Source: Betaproteobacteria bacterium (GTDB taxonomy: Bacteria > Pseudomonadota > Gammaproteobacteria > Burkholderiales > SG8-39). From it: 43,287 nucleotides of DNA. The DNA lies in contig CANIEV010000013.1 of assembly GCA_947466535.1 (NCBI GenBank), positions 1 through 43,287 on the forward strand. Reading direction: 5' to 3'. Positions within the stretch are counted from its first letter, which is position 1; each line of letters begins with the position of its first letter. The notes beneath the pieces were generated by a model. The model was not told the DNA's origin. It saw only the letters and a program-made list of their open reading frames with translations, and ran no database searches. Shown here piece after piece: positions 34,472-42,429 of the stretch. The translations under genes and the position numbers were made by a program.

Positions 34472-35359
34472 ATGATCACGGGCCAAATCCCCCAGCCGTA
34501 CCCGGACAGGATCGAAATGCCGCCGACGTCGGCGGTGTTTCCGGTCGCGAATGCGCGCTGCACGGTGATCGACAACCGGCGTGTCAACGAGCGCTATCGG
34601 CATCTGGTGATGGATGCGCCGGCAACGGTCTGCGATGCAAAAGCGGGCCAGTTTGTGCATCTTCTCTGCCCGCCGGTCGGCGCGGATGAGCCGTTTTTGC
34701 GTCGTCCGATGAGCGTTTATCGAACCGATCCGGCACGTGGCCGGATCGAGTTTCTCTACAACGTCGTCGGCTCGGGCACCCGCTCGCTCGCCGCGCTGAA
34801 GGCGGGGGATACGGTGATGGCGCTCGGGCCGCTTGGCTCGGGTTTCACGATTCCTTCAGGCGCCCGAACGGTGATGGTGGTCGCGAGGGGGGTTGGTTTT
34901 GCCACACTCGCGCCGCTCGTACCGCTCGCGGCGCTACTCGGATTGCGCATCGGCGCGCTGCTTTCCTCGCGTTCGCCCGAAGACTTCATGCGGTCCGAGT
35001 TCGAGCAGGGCGAGGCACCCGAGATCCATGCGGTGTTCGACAGTGACGGTTCTTCGGACGTGTCGCGGGTGGAGGCTTTGCTTCGCGGATTGTTCGTCCG
35101 GGCGCGGCCGGATGCGGTGTTTACCTGCGGATCGAACCGGCTGCTTGTCCTGCTGCAGAGGCTCTGCGCGGAGTTCGATATTCCGGGTGAAGTCGCGCTC
35201 GAGCAGCAGATGGCCTGCGCGCTCGGGGTATGCCTTTGCTGCGTGCGCAGCCTGCGCTCACGCGACGGGTCGATCGAGCACCGCAGGGTCTGCTGCGAGG
35301 GCCCGGTGTTCGACCTGCAGGCGGTGGTTCCCGCCGCGGGCGGAGGCCATGCACGATGA
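34472..35359 (+). CDS. PyrK-like dihydroorotate dehydrogenase electron-transfer subunit (FAD, 2Fe-2S)
   Basis: A 295-residue flavoprotein of the ferredoxin-reductase type. The FAD-binding barrel (about 25-130) has 'FVHLLCPP' and 'FLRRPMSVYRTDP' (the RxxS flavin motif), 'YNVVGSGTRSLAALKAGDTV' and 'LGPLGSGF'. The NAD-binding lobe begins at 'VVARGVGFATLAPL'. The 2Fe-2S cysteines are in 'MACALGVCLCCVRS' plus 'RRVCCEGPVF' near the end. Class 1B enzymes use this subunit to pass electrons between NAD(H) and the PyrD subunit. The start is unsure: ATG 34472, or ATG 34517 which has AGGA at good spacing. Its stop overlaps the next gene as ATGA. The symbol pyrK would fit the family, but I infer a catabolic role. 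Confidence 0.82.
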   Translation: MITGQIPQPYPDRIEMPPTSAVFPVANARCTVIDNRRVNERYRHLVMDAPATVCDAKAGQFVHLLCPPVGADEPFLRRPMSVYRTDPARGRIEFLYNVVGSGTRSLAALKAGDTVMALGPLGSGFTIPSGARTVMVVARGVGFATLAPLVPLAALLGLRIGALLSSRSPEDFMRSEFEQGEAPEIHAVFDSDGSSDVSRVEALLRGLFVRARPDAVFTCGSNRLLVLLQRLCAEFDIPGEVALEQQMACALGVCLCCVRSLRSRDGSIEHRRVCCEGPVFDLQAVVPAAGGGHAR

Positions 35360-36291
35360 TGGCCGATACGGTTGATCTGTCGGTGCGCATCGGATCGATG
35401 CGCCTGCGCAATCCGGTGATGCCGGCCTCGGGCTGCTTTTCGCACGAATTCGGTCAGGTGTTCGATCTCGGCCGGCTCGGTGCGGTGGTGGCCAAGAGCG
35501 TCACGCCCAAACTGCGCAAGGGCAACCCGCTGCCGCGGGTGGCCGAAGTATCGCGCGGGATGCTCAATTCGATCGGCATCCCGAGCAAGGGTCTCGCGCA
35601 CTTCGTGGCCGACGTCGTGCCGCTGTATCGCGATTGCGGCGCACCGCTGGTGGCAAGCGTGTCGGCGGACACGGTGGCGGAATTCGCCGACGCGGTGGAG
35701 GTGCTGTCGGTGCCGGGTATAGCTGCAATCGAGGCGAACATTTCGTGCCCCAATCTCGAGGCGGACGGACGCGCCTTCGCGATGCTGCCCGACACAGCCC
35801 ACGCGGCCATCGCCGCGATGCGCAGGCGCACGCACCTCCCGATCTGGGCCAAGCTCACGCCCAATAGCGGCGACATCAAATCGGTCGCGCTGGCAGCAGA
35901 GGCGGCGGGCGCGGATGCCCTGGTGGTCGCCAATACGATCCTCGGCATGTCGATTGACGTGCGCAGCTTTCGTCCGTCGCTCGGCAACGTGATGGGCGGA
36001 CTGTCGGGGCCGGCGATCAAGCCGATCGCGGTTCGGCTGGTGTACCAGTGCGCCACGGCGGTGAAGATTCCTGTGATTGGCAGCGGCGGCATTGCCACCG
36101 CGGAGGACGCGGTCGAATTCATGCTTGCGGGGGCGAGCGCGGTGCAGGTGGGAACCGCCTCCTTCCTCCACGCCGATGCGATGATCCGGATCATCGAGGG
36201 GATCGAGGTGTTTTGCCTCGCGCGCGGCATCGGGTTCGTGAGCGATCTGGTGGGCGCGGTGAAAATCGAACATGAGGTGCTGGAATGGTGA
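35356..36291 (+). CDS. Class 1B dihydroorotate dehydrogenase catalytic subunit (PyrD-like)
   Basis: A protein of about 311 residues with an FMN-binding TIM barrel. 'MLNSIGIPSKGLAHFVADVV', 'AIEANISCPNLEADGRAFAM' (Cys base of class 1 enzymes), 'LPIWAKLTPNSGDIKSVALA', 'NTILGMSIDVRSFRP', 'GGLSGPAIKPIAVRLVYQC' and 'IPVIGSGGIATAEDAVEFML' are the expected blocks. The active-site Cys rather than Ser, and the adjacent PyrK subunit, put it in class 1B (NAD-linked), not the quinone-linked class 2 usual for betaproteobacteria. Its ATG overlaps the upstream stop (ATGA), and its own stop overlaps the M20 gene start. A dihydropyrimidine dehydrogenase-like activity is a reasonable alternative. Confidence 0.85.
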   Translation: MMADTVDLSVRIGSMRLRNPVMPASGCFSHEFGQVFDLGRLGAVVAKSVTPKLRKGNPLPRVAEVSRGMLNSIGIPSKGLAHFVADVVPLYRDCGAPLVASVSADTVAEFADAVEVLSVPGIAAIEANISCPNLEADGRAFAMLPDTAHAAIAAMRRRTHLPIWAKLTPNSGDIKSVALAAEAAGADALVVANTILGMSIDVRSFRPSLGNVMGGLSGPAIKPIAVRLVYQCATAVKIPVIGSGGIATAEDAVEFMLAGASAVQVGTASFLHADAMIRIIEGIEVFCLARGIGFVSDLVGAVKIEHEVLEW

Positions 36292-37559
36292 ACCGGGTGT
36301 TTTCGCCGGGATCGGACTACGCGCGAATGGCGGAGTCCCTGTTCGACGAGTTGCGTGCGATGAGTGCGGACGTGGCGGGCGTGAGCCGGCCCTCGTATGG
36401 CGAGATGGAAACGCAGGTGCTCGCGCATCTCGAACGCGTCGCGAATTCGGCAGGCCTCGCGTCAGCGTACGACGGCGCGGGAAATCTCTGGATGGGTGCC
36501 GCTGGCGACACGACCGGGGGTGAACGCAGAATCGTGTCCGGCTCGCACGCCGATTCCGTGCCGCGAGGCGGGAACTTCGACGGACTCGCCGGCATCGTGG
36601 CGGCGATACTCTGTGCGGTTCGCGCTACCCGCGACGCCGAGCGGCCAAGATTGCCGGTCGCGGCACTCGGCCTGCGCGGTGAGGAGAGCGCGTGGTTCGG
36701 CAAGGCCTATCTCGGGTCCGCAGCCCTGCTCGGCCAGCTAACCGAGGCCGATCTCGCGCGCGGGCACCGCAGCACGCGCGAACCGCTGTCGGACTACATG
36801 CGACGCGCGGGCGTGGACCCCGCGCGCTGCCTTGGCGGCAAGCCGATGATCGACCTGTCGGGAGTCGCCGCCTTTCTCGAACTGCACATCGAGCAGGGGC
36901 CGATGCTGGAAGAAGCAGGCCGCGCGGTCGGCGTGGTGACGGGAATTCGCGGCAATTTCCGCTATCGACAGGTCCGTTGCATCGGCGAGGCGGGCCACTC
37001 GGGAACCGTGCCGAAACGGCTGCGGCGCGATGCGGTGTTCGCGGTGTCGGACCTGCTCTCACGCATCGAGGAAGCATGGGAGGAATGGCTGGCAGCGGGC
37101 GAGGACCTCGTCGTCACCTCCGGCATGGTCCACACCAATCCGGACCAGGATGCGCCTTCGATCATTGCGGGCGAGGTCGGTTTCAGCCTGGAGGTGCGCA
37201 GCCAGTCGATGGCAACGCTTGAGCGCTTTCACCGGTCGATCCTCGAGGAATGCGCCTCGCTCGAACAGTCGCGCGGCGTGCGCTTCGAATTCGGGGAGCG
37301 CATCGATTCGCCTTCGGCCGTCATGGACTCCGCGCTCTCGGCGCGGATGGCGAAGATCTGCCGCAGGCGGGAGATTCCGTTCATCATCATGCCCAGCGGC
37401 GCGGGTCACGATGCGGCGCTGTTTTCAAACGCAGGGGTCCCCTCGGGCATGGTATTCGTCCGCAACGCCTTCGGCTCCCACAATCCGCAGGAGAGCATGT
37501 CGATCGAGGACTTTCTTCTCGCCGCCGACGTGCTCTACGACTGCATGCTTTCCATCTGA
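36285..37559 (+). CDS. M20-family zinc hydrolase of the N-carbamoyl-amino-acid / allantoate amidohydrolase group
   Basis: A 424-residue dinuclear metal amidohydrolase. Metal ligands are visible: His and Asp in 'SGSHADSVPRGGNFDGLAG' (~86-104), Glu pair in 'LRGEESAWFG' (~131), His in 'LELHIEQGPMLEE' (~196) and His in 'FGSHNPQESMSIED' (~400). 'GEAGHSGTVPKRLRRDAV' marks the dimerisation lid and 'PSGAGHDAALFS' the substrate loop. The family removes carbamoyl or ureido groups from N-carbamoyl amino acids, ureidopropionate or allantoate. It overlaps the PyrD-like gene by 7 bases (ATGGTGA), so the product of the flavoenzyme steps is probably linked to its substrate. The specific substrate cannot be read from sequence. 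Confidence 0.88.
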   Translation: MVNRVFSPGSDYARMAESLFDELRAMSADVAGVSRPSYGEMETQVLAHLERVANSAGLASAYDGAGNLWMGAAGDTTGGERRIVSGSHADSVPRGGNFDGLAGIVAAILCAVRATRDAERPRLPVAALGLRGEESAWFGKAYLGSAALLGQLTEADLARGHRSTREPLSDYMRRAGVDPARCLGGKPMIDLSGVAAFLELHIEQGPMLEEAGRAVGVVTGIRGNFRYRQVRCIGEAGHSGTVPKRLRRDAVFAVSDLLSRIEEAWEEWLAAGEDLVVTSGMVHTNPDQDAPSIIAGEVGFSLEVRSQSMATLERFHRSILEECASLEQSRGVRFEFGERIDSPSAVMDSALSARMAKICRRREIPFIIMPSGAGHDAALFSNAGVPSGMVFVRNAFGSHNPQESMSIEDFLLAADVLYDCMLSI

Positions 37560-37578
37560 TATTGAAAGAACGCACTTC

Positions 37579-39120
37579 ATGAGCAAGGAAAATCCACCCT
37601 GCATTACTCTGGTCATCCGTGGCGCCCGCCTTCTTGACCCCGTCAGCCCCGAGGCGAAGCCGCCGGCTCGCGACATCTTCATTTCGGGCACCCGAATCGA
37701 GTCGGTCACGCCGCCGGCCGAGCGTCCCGCCCCCGCGGGGGCGGAAGTGATCGAGGCCGCGGGGCAGCTCGCAATCCCGGGCCTGGTGAGCGCGCATTAC
37801 CACTCGCACGACACGCTGCTCAAGGGCAGTTTCGCACCGATGCCGCTCGAAGCCTGGTTCCTGCACGCGCTGCCACCGAACTATCCGAAGCGATCCAAAG
37901 AGGAACTGCGTGCACGGGTGCTGATCGGTGCGCTCGAGTGCCTAAAGGCGGGCATCACCACCGTGCAGGACATGGCAACCGTCTATCCCTTCGACCCGGC
38001 CGATGTGGACACGATCCTCAAGGCCTACGACGATATCGGCATCCGCTGCGTGTTCGCGATGCAGGTGGGCGATGCGCCGGGCAGTCGCGGCGTTCCGTTC
38101 TGGGACGAGGTGATTCCCGCCGAGCTTCGCAAGAGCACCACCAGTTCGGTACGTTCGGGCGGCAAGGCGCGCGAACTGATCGATATCGTCGCGGGTGAGA
38201 TCTCGCGCAATCGCGGCAAGCATTCCCGTATCACCTGGGGTATCGGACCGGCGACGCCGGAGAACTGCTCGGAGGAGTTCCTGCAGAACGTGGCTGAACT
38301 TTCCGAGCGCGAGCGTTTGCCCGTGTTCAGTCACGTGTATGAATCCAAGGCGACCGCGGTGATCGCGCGCCGCGCCTACGGTTCGGACGGCGGTTCGCTG
38401 ATTCGCCATCTCGAGCGCATGGGGCTGCTCGGCCCGAGGTTCACGATCGCGCACGGCGTGTGGCTTACCCGTGACGATATCGAACGAGTCGCCGCCGCAG
38501 GGGCGCATGTGGCGCTGAATCCGCTCTGCAATCTCAAGGCCAAGAGCGGCGTGGCACCGATCCGCGCCTACATCGAGGCCGGGGTCAAGGTCGGGCTGGG
38601 AACCGACAATTCCAGCTGTTCCGATTCGCAGAACCTGTTCCAGGCGATGAAAATGTTCGTGCTGCTGTCCGCCGCGGGTTCGCCCGAGCGCGACGGCCCG
38701 GTGTCGCTGGATGCGTTCCGTGCCGCGACGCTCGGCAGCGCTCAGGCAATCGGGCTTGCGGGAGAAGTCGGGTCGGTGGCGCCGGGCATGAAGGCGGACA
38801 TCACGCTCATCAATCTTCGCGACCCGTCCTTCGTGCCCCTGAACGATGCAGTTCGCCAGCTCGTGTGCACCGAGCCGGGGCGGTCGGTGCGGCATGTGAT
38901 CGTGGACGGGCGCGTGGTTATCCGCGACGGTCGGGCGATGACGCTTGATGAAGATGCGTTGTACGAGGAGATCGCGGACCTGATGCCGGTGCTTGAGAAG
39001 GACCTCGCGGTGATCCGGGCTCGTAACGAGACGCTCATGCCGTACGTTGAGGAGGCGCACAGGCGCACGCTTGCGGTCGATGTGGGTCTGGATCGGTTTG
39101 TCGCAGGGGATCCGGCGTGA
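37579..39120 (+). CDS. ATZ/TRZ-type amidohydrolase (cytosine deaminase-like superfamily)
   Basis: A protein of about 513 residues, the subtype III mononuclear-metal amidohydrolase layout. The HxH pair is in 'VSAHYHSHDTLLKG' (~residues 73-75). The third His and a Glu are in 'FSHVYESKATAV' (~250), another His in 'TIAHGVWLTRDD' (~293), and Asp in 'VGLGTDNSSCSD' (~342). 'LNPLCNLKAKSGVAPIRAYI' is typical of deaminases such as chlorohydrolases and SAH or guanine deaminase relatives. It may deaminate an aminopyrimidine or hydrolyse a ring or N-alkyl group. Starts 19 bases after the M20 stop. The C-terminal ~60 residues extend beyond the usual barrel end. Substrate unknown; in this operon an aminopyrimidine is plausible. 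Confidence 0.85.
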   Translation: MSKENPPCITLVIRGARLLDPVSPEAKPPARDIFISGTRIESVTPPAERPAPAGAEVIEAAGQLAIPGLVSAHYHSHDTLLKGSFAPMPLEAWFLHALPPNYPKRSKEELRARVLIGALECLKAGITTVQDMATVYPFDPADVDTILKAYDDIGIRCVFAMQVGDAPGSRGVPFWDEVIPAELRKSTTSSVRSGGKARELIDIVAGEISRNRGKHSRITWGIGPATPENCSEEFLQNVAELSERERLPVFSHVYESKATAVIARRAYGSDGGSLIRHLERMGLLGPRFTIAHGVWLTRDDIERVAAAGAHVALNPLCNLKAKSGVAPIRAYIEAGVKVGLGTDNSSCSDSQNLFQAMKMFVLLSAAGSPERDGPVSLDAFRAATLGSAQAIGLAGEVGSVAPGMKADITLINLRDPSFVPLNDAVRQLVCTEPGRSVRHVIVDGRVVIRDGRAMTLDEDALYEEIADLMPVLEKDLAVIRARNETLMPYVEEAHRRTLAVDVGLDRFVAGDPA

Positions 39121-39163
39121 AGCCGGGCGCACCGCGCGGGCGGGCCGGTCCGATAGCAAGCCC

Positions 39164-39169
39164 TATAAT
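39164..39169 (+). promoter_or_regulatory. Possible internal -10 element upstream of dctP
   Basis: TATAAT perfect match in the 173-base spacer between the amidohydrolase and dctP. No good -35 at 16-18 bases. A second promoter for the transporter genes is therefore possible but not shown. A perfect palindrome CCCGATCGGG follows at 39197-39206. Confidence 0.3.
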
Positions 39170-39211
39170 GGCCACGCTCGTAGCGCACGGGTTTTCCCCG
39201 ATCGGGTATGC

Positions 39212-39257
39212 CGATTGCATCAAGCCGGTTTCATCGATCCGATTTCGTTAAGCCGGT
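39212..39257. promoter_or_regulatory. 18-base imperfect direct repeats in the dctP leader
   Basis: CGATTGCATCAAGCCGGT (39212-39229) and CGATTTCGTTAAGCCGGT (39240-39257) match at 15 of 18 positions and start 28 bases apart. They lie just upstream of the dctP ribosome-binding site (GGAG at 39282-39285) and downstream of a TATAAT and a perfect palindrome. Candidate regulator sites or a decayed duplication. Confidence 0.4.
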
Positions 39258-39293
39258 CGAAAGTGTTCGGATTTTTCATCACGGAGTGAACTC

Positions 39294-40295
39294 ATGAAGA
39301 CGAAAAGCATGCAAGGTGTCGCGACGCGCGCCGCGGTCGTGATCGGATGGCTCGCGCTTGCTGCGGCCACGACAGTCCAGGCGCAGGAGTTCCGCTTCAA
39401 CATCGGAATGGTCCTCGATCCCAAGCACCCGGTGTCGGTGGGTGCGGCGCGCATGGCCGAGGTGGCGGACAAGGAGTCCGGAGGTAAGCTCAAGCTGCAG
39501 ATATTTCCCTCGAGCCAGCTCGGTGCGCAGCGCGAGATGTGGCAGAACGTGCAGGCGGGCGTGATCGGCGGAATCATCGATCCCACCGCGGTGCTCACGA
39601 GCTTCGTGCCGCAGTTCGGTGTGCTCGATCTTCCCTACCTCGTGCAGAGCGCCGACGAGGCTTACAAGCTGCTGGACAGCGCGGTGGTGGATCAGGAGAT
39701 TTCCTCCAAGGCGCCGCCGGCAGGCTTTCGCGTCGTCAACTACTGGGAGGCGACATTCCGCAACGTCTATACCCGTGTTCCGGTCAATTCGGTTGCCGAC
39801 CTCAAGGGCAAGAAAATCCGCGTGATTCCGAACCCGACCTTCATCGCGCTGTTCCGCGGCCTCGGAGCGGCACCGACCCCGATGGCCTTCGGCGAGCTCT
39901 ACACCGCGCTGCAGCAGGGCGTGGTCGACGGCGCGGAGAATGACAGCGTCACCTACTTCTCGACCAAGCACTACGAGGTGGCGAAGAATCTCGCGATCAC
40001 CAACCACCTGATGCTGATCAACACTTTCGTGTTCAGCGAAAAGCAATGGCAGCGTCTGCCCGCAAACCTGCAGACGGTGATGAAAAAAGCATCGCTCGAA
40101 GGCCGCAAGGCGATGCTGGACGAGCGCCGTGCACGCGAAGCCAAGGTGCTGGATGACATCCGTGCCGCGGGCGTCAACATAACCCGGCCCGACCTCAAGG
40201 CATTTGTCGATGTGGGCAGGAAGAGCTGGGCAGAGTCGGAAGCGCGCCTGGGCAAGGATCTGATCGCCAAGATCTCGGCCGCGGCCGGCCACTGA
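39294..40295 (+). CDS. dctP: TRAP transporter periplasmic substrate-binding protein (DctP family)
   Basis: A 333-residue receptor. The signal peptide spans about 1-32 ('LAAATTVQAQ'), then the mature strand 'FRFNIGMVLDPKHPVSVGAA'. 'VADLKGKKIRVIPNPTFIAL' contains the conserved Arg that usually binds a carboxylate, and 'MAFGELYTALQQGVVDGAEN' is the family hallmark. GGAG lies at good spacing before the ATG. With dctQ and dctM it makes a complete sodium-driven TRAP uptake system, and its place after the amidohydrolase suggests it brings in the operon's substrate, probably an acid. Ligand identity is not proven. Confidence 0.92.
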   Translation: MKTKSMQGVATRAAVVIGWLALAAATTVQAQEFRFNIGMVLDPKHPVSVGAARMAEVADKESGGKLKLQIFPSSQLGAQREMWQNVQAGVIGGIIDPTAVLTSFVPQFGVLDLPYLVQSADEAYKLLDSAVVDQEISSKAPPAGFRVVNYWEATFRNVYTRVPVNSVADLKGKKIRVIPNPTFIALFRGLGAAPTPMAFGELYTALQQGVVDGAENDSVTYFSTKHYEVAKNLAITNHLMLINTFVFSEKQWQRLPANLQTVMKKASLEGRKAMLDERRAREAKVLDDIRAAGVNITRPDLKAFVDVGRKSWAESEARLGKDLIAKISAAAGH

Positions 40296-40311
40296 GCCGG
40301 GACGGACGGCC

Positions 40312-40839
40312 TTGACGACGAAGCGCCTGCAGGCGGTTCGTGGCGCGGTGCTGCGCGCCGACCGCCTGCTCGGTCGGGCGGAGGAGATGCTGCTTGCCGC
40401 GCTGGTCACGGCGATCACCTGCGTGACCTTCGCCCAGGTGATTGCACGCTACGTCTTCGAGAGCCCGCTGATCTGGTCGGAAGAAGTGGCGCGTTATCTC
40501 TTTGTATGGATCGTGCTGATCGGTGCCGCCGCAGCGGTGCGTTCCAACGAGCATTTCGGACTTGACATGCTCAGGCGCTACATGGCCCCGCTGCGGCTGC
40601 TGCTGGGGCTGGTGACGATGCTCGTGGTCGGGGGCTTTCTTGGCCTTCTCTTTTACACCGGGACGGTGGAGACCATGCAGGCGTCGACCCAGTTCTCGGC
40701 TGGCCTGCCGATTCGCATGCACTGGCCGTATCTCGCGCTGCCGGTGGGCGCCGGCCTCGCGCTTCTGCATGTGATTGCGCACTGGGTTCGCGCCGGCGCG
40801 GGCGCGCATCCTCTCGACGCCGTGGATGCCGACGCATGA
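40312..40839 (+). CDS. dctQ: TRAP transporter small permease (DctQ)
   Basis: A 175-residue membrane protein with four hydrophobic segments (about 28-50, 62-82, 95-120 and 138-160). The 'RYVFESPLIWSEEVARYLFV' block after the first segment is the family mark (ARYvF..pl.wseElar). The best start is a TTG at 40312, 16 bases after dctP stop; a GTG at 40348 is a possible later start. Its 3' end overlaps dctM by ATGA. DctQ forms the membrane domain together with DctM. Confidence 0.9.
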   Translation: MTTKRLQAVRGAVLRADRLLGRAEEMLLAALVTAITCVTFAQVIARYVFESPLIWSEEVARYLFVWIVLIGAAAAVRSNEHFGLDMLRRYMAPLRLLLGLVTMLVVGGFLGLLFYTGTVETMQASTQFSAGLPIRMHWPYLALPVGAGLALLHVIAHWVRAGAGAHPLDAVDADA

Positions 40840-42128
40840 CCGGCTCGCTCGCTGCCTTCATTGCTTTTGTCGGACTGGGAGTACCGATCGCGTTTGCACT
40901 CGGCGGTGCCGCAGCGATCGGCCTGATGATGATGGATGGCGCGCCGATCGCGATTGTCGCCAGCCGCACCTTCGGTGCGATTGACAGCTTCACCCTGCTT
41001 GCGATCCCGTTCTTCATCCTTGCCGGCGAGCTGATGGAAACCGGCGGCATCTCGCAGCGGCTGATCGATCTCGCGCGCGTGATGGTGGGCCATGTGCGCG
41101 GAGGCCTGGGCAACGTGGTGATCTTCGGGATGGTTCTGTTCTCGGGTATCTCGGGGTCGACTCAGGCTGACGCCGCCGCAGTCGGCTCGGTGATGATTCC
41201 CTCGATGAAAAAGCACGGCTACAGCGGCGGACGCGCCGGCGCGATCGTCGCGGCAGCTGCGGGCATGGGCATACTCGTGCCACCCTGCCTCACGATGGTG
41301 GTCTACGGCAGCATCACCAATGTTTCGATCGGCGCCCTGTTCGCAGCGGGTTTTCTCCCGGCGCTGTTCATGGCAGCGGCGCTCGCTGTGCACCAGATGA
41401 TCGATGCGCGCCGCGCAGGACTTGAGCCCGAGCCGCGTGCGAGCTGGGCGGAACGCGGCCGCGCGCTTGCTTCGGCATCGTGGGCACTGCTGATGCCGGT
41501 GATCATCTTCGGCGGCATTCTTGGCGGCGTGTTCACGCCCACCGAGGCCGCGGTGGTGGCGGCCGTGTACGCGCTCTTCGCAGGCATGTTCATCTATCGC
41601 GAGATTACGCCCGCCTTCCTGTACCGCGCGCTGGTGCGCACCGGCGTGGTATCGGGCGTGGTGATGCTGATGATCGCGGGCGCGAACATCTTCTCCTGGC
41701 TGATGACGGTGGAGCAGGTGCCGCACACGCTCGCGCGCTTGATCCAGGAAGCAGGCGGCGGGAAGACGCTGTTCATTTTCTTGAGCGTTCTGATGTTCCT
41801 GGTGCTGTTCGCGCTGCTCGACGGGCTGCCCGGCATGCTGATGATCGTGCCGGTGTTCGTGCCGATCGCGCAGCAACTCGGCGTAGACCTTCTGCACTAC
41901 GGCATCATCATGACGACCGTGATGGGCATTGCGCTTTTCCTGCCGCCGCTGGGGGTGGGTCTGTTCATTGTGCTCGGGATCGCGGGTTGCACCCTGCGCG
42001 AGATGACGCGTCACCTGTTGCCTTACCTCGCGACGATGTTCCTGATCGCACTGGTGATCGCTTTCGTTCCCTGGATCACCTATCTGCTGCCGTCCGCACT
42101 CGGGCTGTATACCGCGCCGGGTAGCTGA
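40836..42128 (+). CDS. dctM: TRAP transporter large permease (DctM)
   Basis: A 430-residue protein with about 11-12 hydrophobic segments. Conserved DctM blocks are 'FTLLAIPFFILAGELMETGG' (~50-69), 'FSGISGSTQADAAAVGSVMI' (~102-121), 'GGIAGIL-like' loops replaced here by 'AAAGMGILVPPCLTMVVYGS' and 'GGILGGVFTPTEAAVVAAVY'. It is the ion-coupled channel subunit of the TRAP transporter. The start overlaps dctQ (ATGA). It is the last gene of the cluster; its stop is 7 bases from a convergent gene's stop, leaving no room for a conventional terminator. Confidence 0.93.
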   Translation: MTGSLAAFIAFVGLGVPIAFALGGAAAIGLMMMDGAPIAIVASRTFGAIDSFTLLAIPFFILAGELMETGGISQRLIDLARVMVGHVRGGLGNVVIFGMVLFSGISGSTQADAAAVGSVMIPSMKKHGYSGGRAGAIVAAAAGMGILVPPCLTMVVYGSITNVSIGALFAAGFLPALFMAAALAVHQMIDARRAGLEPEPRASWAERGRALASASWALLMPVIIFGGILGGVFTPTEAAVVAAVYALFAGMFIYREITPAFLYRALVRTGVVSGVVMLMIAGANIFSWLMTVEQVPHTLARLIQEAGGGKTLFIFLSVLMFLVLFALLDGLPGMLMIVPVFVPIAQQLGVDLLHYGIIMTTVMGIALFLPPLGVGLFIVLGIAGCTLREMTRHLLPYLATMFLIALVIAFVPWITYLLPSALGLYTAPGS

Positions 42129-42135
42129 GTCCGAC

Positions 42136-42429
42136 TCAGGTCTGACCGCCCATCATGCCGCGCCGCACGCGGCGGCGGTCCAGCCACCAGGCAAGCGCCG
42201 GCAGCATCGCGAATCCGCCCGGCAGGACGATGACTGCGATATAGGGGCTCATGCGTGTGAGGCGCCGCAGGTGCTGCTTCAACTCATGCTTGTCCTCGCG
42301 GGTCCACTGCATCTTGTTGCGCGGTTTCATCAGGAGCGGCATCAGGCCGCGGACCTGGGACATCTCGGCAAGCATGTGCCGCCGTTCCCGTTCCACCGTG
42401 TCGTAGAAGCGCCTGACGATGATGATCAT
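42136..42429 (-). CDS. Small LETM1-like / hypothetical membrane protein
   Basis: A 97-residue basic protein (starting MIIIVRRFYDTVERERRHML). Residues about 35-60 are charged helices ('MQWTREDKHELKQHLRRLTR') and about 63-84 are a hydrophobic segment ('SPYIAVIVLPGGFAMLPALA'), followed by a basic tail. The pairing of a charged helix with 'P..i.vi.lPg...LP.l' recalls the membrane segment of LETM1-type proteins. This is a weak resemblance and the function is unknown. Its ATG overlaps the YqjK-like stop (ATGA), so it belongs to the YqjD-YqjE-YqjK unit. No good ribosome-binding site of its own is seen. Confidence 0.6.
   Translation of the reverse strand: MIIIVRRFYDTVERERRHMLAEMSQVRGLMPLLMKPRNKMQWTREDKHELKQHLRRLTRMSPYIAVIVLPGGFAMLPALAWWLDRRRVRRGMMGGQT

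Noticed and set aside
37030..37578. In-frame extension upstream of the amidohydrolase
   Set aside because: It lies inside the M20 hydrolase gene in another frame; the family N-terminus begins at 37579.
40653..42014. Minus-strand open frame of 453 codons
   Set aside because: Antisense to dctQ and dctM; shadow composition.
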